From positions 30,687,530-30,751,529 of the forward strand of contig CM019718.1 of NCBI GenBank assembly GCA_009760885.1: a DNA stretch of 64,000 nucleotides. The letters run 5' to 3'. Within the stretch, counting starts at the first letter, position 1; every line of letters begins with the position of its first letter. The notes beneath the pieces are model-generated. The model saw only the letters and a program-made list of their open reading frames with translations, did not search any database and was not told the origin of the DNA. The stretch comes from Achatina immaculata (lineage: Eukaryota; Mollusca; Gastropoda; Stylommatophora; Achatinidae). Position numbers and translations under genes: made by a program. Of the stretch, positions 34,785 through 46,100 are shown in pieces.

Positions 34785-37261
34785 TTCCCGTGCCGTCAAA
34801 CGTCACATAGGGCTCGCAAGGTAGTTCGCCAATTTATTCTGTTTTCGGCGAGCTTTTCAACCTCATCAAGGGATTTTATGCCTGTTAATTTGGTCTCTCT
34901 GAACAATGTCCTCTTTAGAGTTTCACGTGGTCTGCCTCATTTTCTTCGGCCTGTTGTGTTCCACTTGATAGCTTGTTTTGGGATTCTCTGATCGTTTCTT
35001 CTCATCAGGTGACCGACATATATCCATCTCCTTTTCCTGATCACCCATGAGACTGGTTGTTGTTCAGTCATCTGTTTTATCTCTATATTGTTCTTGAATT
35101 CGTTCCACTTGATGCCGAGTATTTTCCTTAGGCATTTGTTTTCAAAAGAATCTAATTTCTTGTCTATTTCTTTAGTTGTTTTCCAGCTTTCGCATGCATA
35201 AATGAGGGTGGATATTACATTTGAATTGAATAGTCTTAACTTGGTTTTTGTGGTTATAACTTTTGAATGCCATATATTCTCAAGATTCTTGAAGATCAAT
35301 GCTGCTTTTGCAATTCTAATTCTAACTTCCTTTCTGGTGTCACCATCCTGGTCTATGTAGCTGCCATTGTATGCAAATTGATTGACTTCTTCAACATCTG
35401 TCCCTTCTACGTGTATTTTTCCATTTTGATTAAAGGGAAGTTTCATTATTTTTGTTTTGTTCTGGATAATTTCAAGTCCTATTTTGCTAGCCAGTGAAGA
35501 TAAGATATCTGTTTTTTTCTTGCGTGGAGTTCACATTGTTACTCATAAGAGTTATGTCATCAGCAAAATCAAGATCTTCTAGTTGGGTTCCATGTACCAA
35601 GTCAATACCTGTGTTACCTGTGCAGTATTTTTTCATTATGAAGTCTGTTGTAATTCCAAAAAGTAATAGTAGACAGTATACATCCTTGTTTCACACCAGT
35701 TTCATTCTGGAACCATTCACTCATCCCTTCTTCTGTTTTGACTGCACAAACATATCCATTGTAAAAGTCCTTAACGATGTTGACAGTTTTAGATGGTATT
35801 CCATATAGACTTAAAATTTTCCACAATGAATCTCTGTGTATGCTATCAAATGCCTTTTTTAAAGTTTGTGAAGTTCAGTATTAATGGTTTCTGCTTTTCA
35901 ATATGTTCTTCAAGTATTATTCTTAGAGTAAAGATCTGGTCGAGACAGCTTCTCCCTTTTCGAAATCCTGCTTGTGCTTCTGTCATTGCGGTATCCACTA
36001 TTTCTTTAAGTCTGTTCAGAATGACCTTGCAAAATACTTTTGACACAGCTGATACTAACGTTACTCCTCTCCAATTGTTACAGTCACTAAGGTTGCCTTT
36101 TTTGGGTATTTTAACAATGATTCCTTTTTTCCAAATAGAAGGGACCTTTTCTTCTTTCCAAATCTTATTAAACATTCTTTGTAGTTGTCTCATGTTGTCA
36201 TTATTGATAGCTTTTAACATTTCAGGTGTTATTTCATCTTCACCTGCTGCTTTGTTGTTAGCCATTAAATTCACTGCTGTTTCAATTTCATGCAATATAA
36301 TTTCATCTAAGTTGACATTTAGTTGTGGGGTTGATAAGTCAGTTTCAAGGTTTATCAGTTCTTTTGGGTGTGGTCGAATAAGTATTTCTTGGAAGTTTTC
36401 GGCCTGTCTTTGCTTTTGGTCTTTACTTGATGTTAATAGGGTTCCAGGATTACAATGGACCCTTGACACAGTGCTGGAGGACCTTGACTTTGCGGACGAC
36501 ATTTGTCTACTATCAAGTAGCCACAAAGATATGCAAGATAAAATAAACAAGCTAACTCAGAATGCAAACAACATAGGACTAAAGATCAACGTAGGAAAGA
36601 CAAAGTTAATTGAGCAAAATGTGAACAACAGAAATGTACTGAGAGTAGATAGCAGGTTAGTGGAGGAGGTCAGTGAATTTGTATACCTTGGCAGTAGAGT
36701 AGTAGAAAATGGAGACAGCACAGAGGACATCAACAGCAGACTTATTAGAACAAACCAGGCTTTTGCAGCTGCAGACTGTATGGAAATCTAAAAAACTAAG
36801 CATAAATTCGAAAATCAGGATATTTAAGAGTAATGTTCTAAGTGTACTACTCTATGGAAGTGAATGCTGGAAAATCACCAAAAACCATAGAAAACAAGTT
36901 GAATTCTTTCCAGACTAAATGTTTACGAAGAATTAGAAAAATATTTTGGCCAAACACCATAAGAAATAACATCTTGTTGGCAGAAATGCAGATGAAGCCA
37001 CTGACAACAATTATTGAGGAAAGACGCTGGCTATAGTTGGGACATGTGCCCCGAATGACTGACAACTCACTGCCAAAAATAGCACTAAGATGGACCACAG
37101 GGGAACAGAAGTAAGGGTAGACCAAAAGACACATGGAGAAGAACAACAGAAAAGATGTTGAGCAAAAGAGGGCTTACCTGGACAAGAGCAGAAAAAAAGG
37201 CGAAGGACAGGCATTTGTGGAAAACCCTTGCGGAAGCCCCATGTGCCCTGGGCACTTAAGG

Positions 37262-37330
<69 letters not shown>

Positions 37331-37478
37331 GGGTTCCAGTTTTGCTAAGGATTGGTCTTTCTTTAGATGTAATAGTACCTGTCAGCCTCTTTTGTATGTT
37401 ATATAAAGTTTTGCTGTCTCCTATTTTTGCTGCTTTCTCTACCTCTTTCGCCATATTGTATATGTATTCTCTTTTATC

Positions 37479-37481
<3 letters not shown>
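34783..37481 (-). mobile_element. RTE-like LINE family A, copy d, with nested LINE
   Basis: Minus-strand RT pieces in order from the right: KTLYNIQKRLTGTITSKER (before the nested insert), EIETAVNLMANNKAAGEDEI, KKGNLSDCNNWRGVTLVSA (35846-36440), KTVNIVKDFYNG and TGVKQGCILS (35614-35826), then the C-terminal domain (34937-35446; IFKNLENIWHSKVITTKTK). Frameshifts separate them. The 3' end joins (TA)n at 34736-34782 and the truncated 5' end joins another (TA)n at 37482. The segment 36448-37326 is a later insertion. Non-functional. Confidence 0.88.
36448..37326 (+). mobile_element. Nested plus-strand LINE with (GA)n tail inside copy d
   Basis: Encodes WTLDTVLEDLDFADDICLLS (RT motif C FADD), FVYLGSRVVENGDS, then IRIFKSNVLSVLLYGSECWK and CLRRIRKIFWPNTIRNN with frameshifts. 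Ends in (GA)n at 37264-37326. The host LINE resumes exactly after it: AATAGGGTTCCAG occurs at 36435-36447 and 37327-37339, a 13-bp target duplication. The 5' end is truncated within the RT palm domain. A different family from A, in the opposite orientation. Confidence 0.93.

Positions 37482-37516
<35 letters not shown>
37482..37516. repeat. (TA)n microsatellite
   Basis: TA run joined to the truncated 5' end of LINE copy d. Confidence 0.95.
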
Positions 37517-37518
<2 letters not shown>

Positions 37519-37739
37519 CGATGAAATAATAGTAAACTGCTTGCTTCGAAAGTCACTTCTGAGACTCAAAATGTCATTATGTTGTGGTGTGTTTTTCGTT
37601 TAGAAAAGAATTACAAAGAGCAAGATCCAGCAGACAGCTGTTGCGTTGTGAAGAGATGAAGAAGCATTATCATGCATATAAAACTAGATTTTCGTTAAAG
37701 TTGAAGGGAAGAGAGCAAGAGGACGGAAACGAGACCTAA

Positions 37740-38395
37740 TCTGGACAATATCTCGTCACAAGAAAGAGGTAAACGAGACCGCATCCTCACGTCTCATCAC
37801 AGGAAAGAGATAAATGAGACTGCATCCGTACAACATCACGCCACAGGAAAGAGATAAAGGAGACTGCATACGTACAACATCACGCCACAGGAAAGATATA
37901 AAGGAGACTGCATCCGTACAACATCACGCCACAGGAAAGAGATAAAGGAGACTGCATCCGTACAACATCACGCCACAGGAAAGAGATAAAGGAGACTGCG
38001 TCCGTACAGCATCACGCCACAGGAAAGAGATAAAGGAGACTGCATCCGTACCATATTACGTCATAGGAAAGAGATAAAAGAGACTGCATCCGTACAATAT
38101 TACGTCATAGGAAAGAGATAAAGGAGACTGCATCCGTACAATATTACGTCATAGGAAAGAAATAAACGAGACTGCATCCGTACAATATTACGTCATAGGA
38201 AAGAAATAAACGAGACTGCATCCGTACAATATTACGTCATAGGAAAGAGATAAACGAGACTGCGTCCGTACAACATCACAGGTAGGAGATAAACGAGACC
38301 TACATCTGGGCAACATCACATCACGGGAAGGAGGTAAACGAGACTGCATCCATGCAACATCACGTCACAGAAATGAGATAAATGAGAACTTATAT
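37740..38395. repeat. 44-bp minisatellite
   Basis: About 14 units of AGGAAAGAGATAAAGGAGAC then TGCATCCGTACAACATCACGCCAC; spacing 37931 to 37975 is 44. Two blocks differ in the end of the unit (ACATCACGCCAC versus ATATTACGTCAT). Confidence 0.9.
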
Positions 38396-39139
38396 AAGTG
38401 AGTGAAAAATAAATATAGTGATCCCATGATAGCTGTTCTCATATTTAACTAATTCTCTTATGTACCTACGAGTTTTTGAACAAACCGGCTTTGATTTTCC
38501 ATGGTAGTTCGTTTCAGAAATACATTGTAAGTATATGTAGGAAGAAGAAATACATTAATCTAAATCAGTTATCAATTAACATTTTGAAAATTTTTATATA
38601 GCACACATTCAAATCTTGTATAAACTTTATTACAGCAACCAGAAGAAAGAAAGTGATAAAAGATATATAACTAAACTAAATTGGTAGACTGAAGTGCCAA
38701 TAAGTTAGAGTGAAATTTGTGTGTCTATGTGTTCATGATCACTTTCCATCTGTGAATGTAGGGAACGGCGAGCTTATCGTGCCGATCAAATGTCCTCATC
38801 CACTCGGAAGGTCATCAGTCCTGTGTCATGTTCTCATGTTTGCGTGCACGATCTGTTTCTTGTAGCTCACTAGCTTTGATCCCATTCCATGTGCCAGTAT
38901 CACAATGACTCGCTGACTTTTTTATGTCGGAAGTTTTAATGTAATTAGGAAGACAGCACACAATAAGCTGTTCTTTGCTCTTTGTGCTCGATGCTATTGA
39001 TTTGCAATAAAGGGCACCAGGTTGCCTAAGGCAGAGGTCGGCGAACTTTTATTTCTTGTTTTAGTGACTGCTAAAGATAAAAGTATTGTGGGTCTTGCTG
39101 GCCGAAAGGTTGAGGTGAAAATCAAGGATATTTACAGCT
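38396..39139. other. Spacer
   Basis: Nothing recognised. Confidence 0.5.
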
Positions 39140-39455
39140 TGCACCACGACTACCACGACCGCCGCCACCGCCGCCACCGCCGCCGCCACCGCCACCGCCA
39201 CCACCGCTGCCGCCGCCGCCTCCACCGCCACCACCACCGCTGCCGCCGCCTCCACCGCCACCACCGCTGCCGCCGCCACCACCACCGCTGCCGCCGCCTC
39301 CACCGCCACCACCGCTGCCGCCGCCTCCACCGCCACCACCGCTGCCGCCGCCTCCACCGCTACCACTGCCACCACCGCCACCACCGCTGCCGCCGCCTCC
39401 ACCGCCACCACCGCTACCACTGCCACCACCGCCACCACCACCACCACCACCACCG
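39140..39455. repeat. CCR-type trinucleotide tract (CCACCG / CCGCCT)
   Basis: About 315 bp of imperfect CCA/CCG/CCT triplets with a local unit near CTGCCGCCGCCTCCACCGCCACCAC. Frames through it give His/Arg/Cys or, on the minus strand, Val/Ala repeats; neither resembles a real protein. The opposite strand is G-rich. Confidence 0.9.
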
Positions 39456-39534
39456 TGAAAGTTGTATGATGAAAGTCAGACTGTTAGACGGGCATGGGTG
39501 CCCAATTCTTAACTTTTTGAAAATAAAGCTAGTT

Positions 39535-40618
39535 CTTTCCCTCCTTTCACATCTCTCCCTCACTCTTTCCTTCCCTCACTATCTCTTTCTTTCTCATTCC
39601 CTCTCTCTCTCTTTCTTTCTCCTTCCCTCTATCTCTCTCTTTCTCCTTCCCTTCCATCTCTCTCTTTCTCCTTCCCTCTCCATCTCTCTCTTTCTCCTTC
39701 CCTCTCTATCTCTCTCTTTTTCCTTCCCTCTCTATCTCTTTTTTTCTCTTTCCCTCTCTCTTTTTTCTCCTTCCCTCTCTCTCTCTCTTTTTTCTCTTTC
39801 CCTCTCTATCTCTTTTTTTTCTCTTTCCCTCTCTATCTCGTTCTTTCTCCTTCCCTCTCTATCTCTTTTTTTCTCCTTCCCTCTCTATCTCTTTTTTTTT
39901 CTCTTTCCCTCTCTCTTTTTTTCTCCTTCCCTCTCTATCTCGTTTTTTCTCCTTCCCTCTCTATCTCTTTTTTTCTCCTTCCCTCTCTATCTCTTTTTTT
40001 TTCTCCTACCCTCTCTATCTCTTTTTTCTCCTTCCCTCTCTATCTATTTTTTTCTCCTTCCCTCTCTATATCTTTTTTCTCCTTCCCTCTCTATCTCTTT
40101 TTTTTCTCTTTCCCTCTCTATCTCTTTTTTTCTCCTTCCCTCTCTTTCTCGTTTTTTCTCCTTCCCTCTCTATCTCTCTTTTTCTCCTCCTCTCTCTCTC
40201 TCTCTCTGTTTCTCCTTCCCTCTGTATCTCTTTCTTTCTCCTTCTCTACCTTTTTTTCCTCTCTCCCTCCCTCTTTCTCATGCTCTCTCTTTCTATCACT
40301 CCCTATCTCCGTCTGTCCCCCTGTCTCTCCCTCCCTGTCCTCCCTCCCTGTCCTCCCTCCCTTTCTCTCTCCCTCAAACTTACTCCCGCTTTTTCTATTC
40401 TACTTTCTTTCTCTTTATAACTCTGTGTCTCTCACCCGCCCCTCTCTCTCCCTCTTTCTCTCTTACCTTATCCCACTCTCTTTCTCCTCTCTACATTTTC
40501 TCTCTTCTTCCCTTTCTCTTTCTCTCTCTTCCACCCTCTCTCTCTCTCTCTCTGCTTCCCTTCCTACCCCCCCTCTTTATTTGTCTCTCTCTCTCTCTCT
40601 CTCTGTTTCTCTTTCATG
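39535..40618. repeat. 1.1-kb polypyrimidine tract
   Basis: Almost pure C/T on the plus strand, dominated by CTTCCCTCTCTATCTCTTTT-like units. Purines are rare and mostly at the A of CTATCTC. The long open frame across it (Ser/Leu/Phe/Pro only) is a composition artefact. Homopurine-homopyrimidine mirror segments of this type can form triplex DNA. Confidence 0.92.
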
Positions 40619-43264
40619 GCACGTGAATTAAAATGAAAGAACAAAGTTAGATGTGACAGTCTAGTATTATGCATTCTTCACGGTCCAGTGTTCATTGTTT
40701 AGCATTAATAGAGTTCTGTGTGTGTGACTGTTGTAGAAAATCTACATTATGTGCGTGACGAAGTTTATATAGAAAATATAACGAAGCACGAATGCAAACT
40801 ACGTAATTATCGTGGTGGCCTCCCTTGTTTCGTATTGCCTATTTCAAGGTATATTTTTGCTCTTGTGTTCTTTCGATTATCGTCGCGGTATTTCCCCTGT
40901 TGTCTCATTCATTAGGGACGGGTTTGCTTTAATTTATCCATGTTCTTTGATAGCGGCAGACAGACAGACAGACACATGGATAAATAAACGGGACAGAACA
41001 TCAAGGTAAAAAGTAAGAAAACTTGCGAAGTTGAATGTCATTCCTATATTTATTTATTTATTATTTATTATGTAAGCTGCTTTAATGTAGCTAATTTTAC
41101 AGAAACTTATGGCTGAATTCGCGGATGTCAAATGTTCATGCGATGAACATGACTGCATCCAGCTTGTTTTCTCCCAGGTTGATTGTAATAGTTTCCTTGT
41201 GTATAAACTCTGCTGACAGATTCTCTTTTTACTACACGATTTTTCCTTGTCATTGTTGTGGCTGAGAATTCTAACATCTCATTCACTAGAGTTCCTTAGT
41301 TTAATGTCCTTTCTATTCTTAGTGTACATAAATAATTTCTGAGAAAATAAGAAGCAGTTGTGTCTTGTCATATTTTGTGTTTCCCAATATTTCTTCTAAA
41401 ATGAGAATGTATGCCATTAGCACAGCGCATGCGCGGTAAGATAACTTGCGACGCGGAGAAGTAGAATACAGCAGTTATAATGTCAGTTATGTCGCTTTGT
41501 CAGTTTTATGTGTGTGTGAGTGTGCGTGTGTCGTATTCTCATGTCACAGCTACGGGTTTCATCTACTTCAGTATTCCGCACAACTTTCACTACGCTAATG
41601 TAGCTGTAACAAGAGGCACACGTCATCTAGGGAGTTGGATTCATCGAAAAGTGAAGAGAGAGAGAGAGAGAGAGAAAGAGGATGATATATATGAGTATAC
41701 GAGAACCAGGAGAAAGAGTAGTAGGCGTGTAAATATATCTTCAGTCCCGAGAGAAAGAAAGAAAGAAAGAAAAAAAGAAAGAAGGGAGAGAGAGAGAGAG
41801 GTGATATATATATATATATATATATGAATATACGAAATCCAGGATAAAGAGTAGTAATCGTGAATACTCTCTGTATATCTGATCTTATGTATGTCTGAAT
41901 GTATGTAAATGATTTTTTATATCTTAATCAGACTAGCAGTGGACTAATGGAAGATTCCTTATGTTATCTTGTTGGAATTGAACGTGTTACCGCACGCATA
42001 CACACAAACACAGACGTATAACAAGCTAGGGAACTGAAGCATTGTGCTTTGTACAGCTGAGATATGCAGCTGAACTTGCGTGTGCTTGCACTGTTCAGTA
42101 ACTGGAGAGATGCTGAAAAGGAATACTTGGAAAGTGCGTGCACACGCACAAAATACATGAGAACCTATGCAAATCGTACACATTCTTTGGGTGGCAACAT
42201 ATGTGAACGCTGGCCGTCATGATTCATCCTTGCTCAATACTTACCTGCGCTGATGCAGGCGAACAAATACATCTTAAAACAAACGAGTTGGTCAATTCTC
42301 GTTCTTTTCACAGCCCGAGGGCCAGTCGAGGGATATTGTTTTTTTTTCGCGTTGTTTTCATTTGGATTTACACTTTTCGGATTCGTCGCTGTCACATTAA
42401 CATGCAGTATTAGTTTTTTGTGTTATTGTATTTACGCGTGCAGGATGCTTTGTTATATTTAAATAACCAAAGTGAGAATATTGTTTTGCTAACATAAACA
42501 CAGAGACTGGCCATTTTTTTTGAGGAATGTCTAACAGCATTGCCAATATGGTAACAGTGAAACATGTATATCATTGTCAACAGTCAGTCAGTCAGCTGTT
42601 TGTCCTATTCCTGCCCCGCTACACGTTTTTTTCCCAGGTGCTTTTATCCCTTGATTGTTAAAAAAAATTGGGGTGATTTTATTAATGAAAGATTACAGGC
42701 AAGTTCACGAACATTTATAAAGACTTATCCAGTGGCGGATTAACCAACACCAGCCCCACGACAAATACCAACCATCTCCTGGTAGAAAATTCATAAAACA
42801 TAAAATTCTGTATTTGCAGATTTTTTTTTTCTTGACGGCGGTGGGCCCACAGTTTTTCTGGGAGCTCGGGCTTAAGCCTTCTCAGTCTGATGGATAATTT
42901 GCCACTGGATTTATCTATTTATTGCTTCCTGTGCTTTGTGTGTGTGTGTGTGTGTGCTGTGAAGCTGTAAATTCCCTATAATTTTATATCTTCAGTAGCC
43001 GGGCTAAATATTGTAGATATAAAAATGTGGATTATATCTGAAAGACGAAAGAAATAGGCAGACTTTATTTGTTTATTTAAATTTTATATATACATTGTTG
43101 CTAACTTTTTGTTTTTATAGATAAATTTTAAAAAAAATATGTTCTTATTGTTGATTTACTTCTTTGGTTTGAACATCGGGCATTGTGGTTTTTTCCGTCT
43201 TTGCGAAATTAATTAATGTGTAATAATATGTGTTCGTTCTTATAGAAGCCAATTTTCATTATTA
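40619..43264. other. Spacer with short microsatellites
   Basis: Contains (GA)n near 41657-41678, GAAA repeats at 41752-41782, (TA)n at 41809-41825 and (GT)n at 42939-42956. GCGCATGCGC at 41425-41434 matches an NRF1-type palindrome. No exon recognised. Confidence 0.5.
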
Positions 43265-43269
43265 TTGCA

Positions 43270-43530
43270 ACATATGTATGTTCATATAGATGTTACAGTC
43301 AGTTTTCTTTACATGCTGGCTTGTTCATATAGGTGTCACAGTCATTTTTCCTTCCACGCTGCCATGTTCATACAGATGTCACAGTCAGTTTTCCTTACAT
43401 ACTGCCATGTTCATATAGATGTCATAGTCAGTTTTCCTTACATGCTGGCTTGTTCATATAGATGTCATAGTCAGTTTTCCTTACATACTGCCATGTTCAT
43501 ATAGATGTCATAGTCAGTTTTCCTTACATA
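43270..43530. repeat. 43-bp minisatellite
   Basis: About six units containing TGTTCATATAGATGTCATAG then TCAGTTTTCCTTACATACTGCCA; spacing between CAGTTTTCC at 43386, 43429 and 43472 is 43. Confidence 0.88.
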
Positions 43531-43724
43531 TGTAACTTACACATATTCAAGCAGAAACCGTGCTTAGTTATCTCTATAACATAAACATGTTAATTTGTAG
43601 ATCATATTTAATTTTCCTTAAAAACAACAAAAAGAAAAAAAAAGACGTATATACTTATGAAGTTATTTTCAGTTTCTCATTCAGAAACGCCCATACAAAT
43701 GTTTGAAATCACACTCAGTTTTCC

Positions 43725-44215
43725 CTGCTCAGATTCTAGCAGATATAATATGTACATAGGGAATCTGTCTCAGTTTTCCTTGTTCAGATTCTAGCAGATA
43801 TAATACGTACATAGGGAATCTGTCTCAGTTTTCCTTGTTCAGATTCTAGCAGATATAATACGTACATAGGGAATCTGTCTCAGTTTTCCTTGTTCAGATT
43901 CTAGCAGATATAATACGTACATAGGGAATCTGTCTCAGTTTTCCCTGCTCAGATTCTAGCAGATATAATACGTATATAGGGAATCTGTCTCAGTTTTCCC
44001 TGTTCAGATTCTAGCAGATATAATACGTATATAGGGAATCTGTCTCAGTTTTCCCTGTTCAGATTCTAGCAGATATAATACGTATATAGGGAATCTGTCT
44101 CAGTTTTCCTTGTTCAGATTCTAGCAGATATAATACGTATATAGGGAATCTGTCTCAGTTTTCCCTGTTCAGATTCTGGCAGATATATTACGCACATAAG
44201 GAATCTGTCTCAGTT
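43725..44215. repeat. 55-bp minisatellite
   Basis: Nine units of GATTCTAGCAGATATAATAC then GTACATAGGGAATCTGTCTCAGTTTTCCTTGTTCA. It shares the CAGTTTTCC(T/C)T core with the 43-bp array 200 bp upstream, so the two may have a common origin. Confidence 0.92.
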
Positions 44216-44490
44216 TTGTTCTTTTGTGCCATCAGCATCAGGTTTCTTTTTGATACTGTTTTTTTTTCACATTGTTATTTTTTGTCCTTGCAATCTTCCT
44301 TTCAACTCTACATAGCTAATGTTACTACTGCCCTCTTCCACATTATTATCTCATACTCCACTCTCGTACTAAATTCTACTACTACCCTCTTCCACCGCTG
44401 CTTGTTTATTCTACTGTAAAAGCCAGCATTACTGTATCGTCATCATCATCATCATCATCGTCATCATCGTCGTCGTCTACTGTCTTTAAG
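44216..44490. other. Spacer with (CAT)n run
   Basis: Trinucleotide run CATCATCATCATCATCAT near 44440-44470. No gene. Confidence 0.5.
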
Positions 44491-44491
44491 A

Positions 44492-44645
44492 CTACGCAGC
44501 AGCTACAGCAGCGATTACTCTGTCATCTTCTACAGTAACGTTATACACATCGTTTATCTCTTGGTATCCAGCTTTTATGATAACATGATCCTTGAGCACA
44601 GAGTGGCGTGTAGCTCTTAACCGCTTCATACAGAATCTATGTTCA
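44492..44645 (-). CDS. Possible coding fragment, unidentified
   Basis: On the minus strand a T-rich tract and acceptor-like TGAACATAG precede a frame reading CMKRLRATRHSVLKDHVII, then KAGYQEINDVYNVTVEDDRV and a TAG at 44492-44494. Composition is protein-like rather than repetitive. I do not recognise it; it could be a decayed mobile-element or pseudogene piece, or a chance frame. Confidence 0.2.
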
Positions 44646-44959
44646 CACAGAAAAAAAATAACAGAGTGGACCACCGGTTATCAGTACACTTGAAATATTA
44701 TGTCTAGCATAGAAGGAATCAGCGCATACTTAATACAAGGAGTGTTTCTTTTGAGAAATATGAAATACTCAGAATGAGGGAGGGAAAGGGAGGGGGAGAG
44801 AGATTGTGGAATTCATATTCTTCGTTAGACTGATGAAAGCCATAAAACAGGAGCAGGATGTGAATGAAAGTTATAAGAGGCTCATATATCACTGAAACAG
44901 TTATTGGGGATGTCAGGTGGGGAGGTGGGGGCCTAGAACAGGAAGGTGGTTGTTCTAAC

Positions 44960-45185
44960 TCCCTGGAACTGCCAACAGGATGCTCTTAACAGTGGATGCC
45001 ATGAAGACGTTGAGCATCGTAGCGAATTGGGGGCCGGTTACAGTGGCTAGCTTGAAGATCTCGAGTACAGCAGAAGTCAAGTTTCTCAGCAGACTCCACC
45101 ACCTTGGGGACCACGGCTACCTCTGCCCCGCTAGCAGGTCCGAGTCTGTTGCCGTGAGCAACACCGGAGAAGTAGTACAGGGTTT
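44960..45185 (+). mobile_element. Possible SINE-like fragment
   Basis: CAGCAGACTCCACCACCTTG and CTGCCCCGCTAGCAGG recall 50505-50545 (GTAGCAGACTCCACAATCTT, GCCCCCTTAGCCAGG). Limited similarity judged by eye. Confidence 0.35.
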
Positions 45186-45247
45186 TAGCTGTGTTGTCTC
45201 TTAGTCATCTTTGCTACCAGCTTGAAAAATAAATAGAGAGAGAAAGG

Positions 45248-45284
<37 letters not shown>

Positions 45285-46100
45285 CATAGATAAAATAATG
45301 AACATTTTCATGCGAAAGCTTAGTAGAAAATCGCCATTTGAGCTTATTAAAAATGTAAAAAATCTAAATCAGAAGAGAAGCAGATTCTTACACACGTATC
45401 TTTACTGCACCCTATGATGATGATGATGATGATGAAAGTTGTATTTCTTACATTCCAACACAGTTTTGTTTGAGACTGGATTGACTGACAGTTTATCTCA
45501 TAAAATTTTACAGATGTTTTCCGAAATCGTTGTAATCCCCACCAATATGACTAATGTTAGACCTATAGTTTGCTTAGCTTCAACTGTACGGTATCTGACT
45601 CCGGGGTTATCAAATCAATAGTCAGAGCAGGAAAAAGGAAACGTTGCTTGATTTAGCAGAAAGGATTATTTTATATTGTCTACGAACCAGACCGTCTCAG
45701 TTTAGATTGGCTGACAGGCATACTAAATATAAACGTAGACATATAGATCGAGAAAGCTATATAAAATTTGTCTGTTTGACTCCTTTTCATATTTGTCCAT
45801 CTCAGTACTTTGTTATTGTGTGTGTGTGTTTTTTAATATTATTGTTATCTAGGACTGAGAATTACTCAGGGTTTCTTATAAACAACAGAAGCTAATTAAA
45901 TGTTATATATATATGTGACAACATGTCAGTTGCATGAGACTTAGCAAAAACTACGGAAAAAAGTAAGTGTGCAGTGCTTTAAAAAGCACCATGAACGTGC
46001 ACAAGTGATGATTGAAATACAATTTGGCACACATTATGTTTGATTATCCAATAACAGATAAAATGATAACTTTCAGGCCAGTCACATGTCATAAAAAAGT
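45186..46100. other. Spacer with (GA)n at 45246-45281 and (GAT)n at 45414-45435
   Basis: No gene recognised. Confidence 0.5.

Noticed and set aside
35793..36791. 332-codon plus-strand frame
   Set aside because: A chimera. Up to ~36447 it is antisense to LINE copy d; only the part after 36448 belongs to the nested plus-strand LINE.
39061..39453. 130-codon Val/Ala-rich minus-strand frame
   Set aside because: Translation of the CCR-triplet repeat; no real domain.
39022..40626. 534-codon open frame on the plus strand
   Set aside because: It consists of His/Arg/Cys triplet-repeat translation and then Ser/Leu/Phe/Pro from the pyrimidine tract. Absence of stops follows from base composition.
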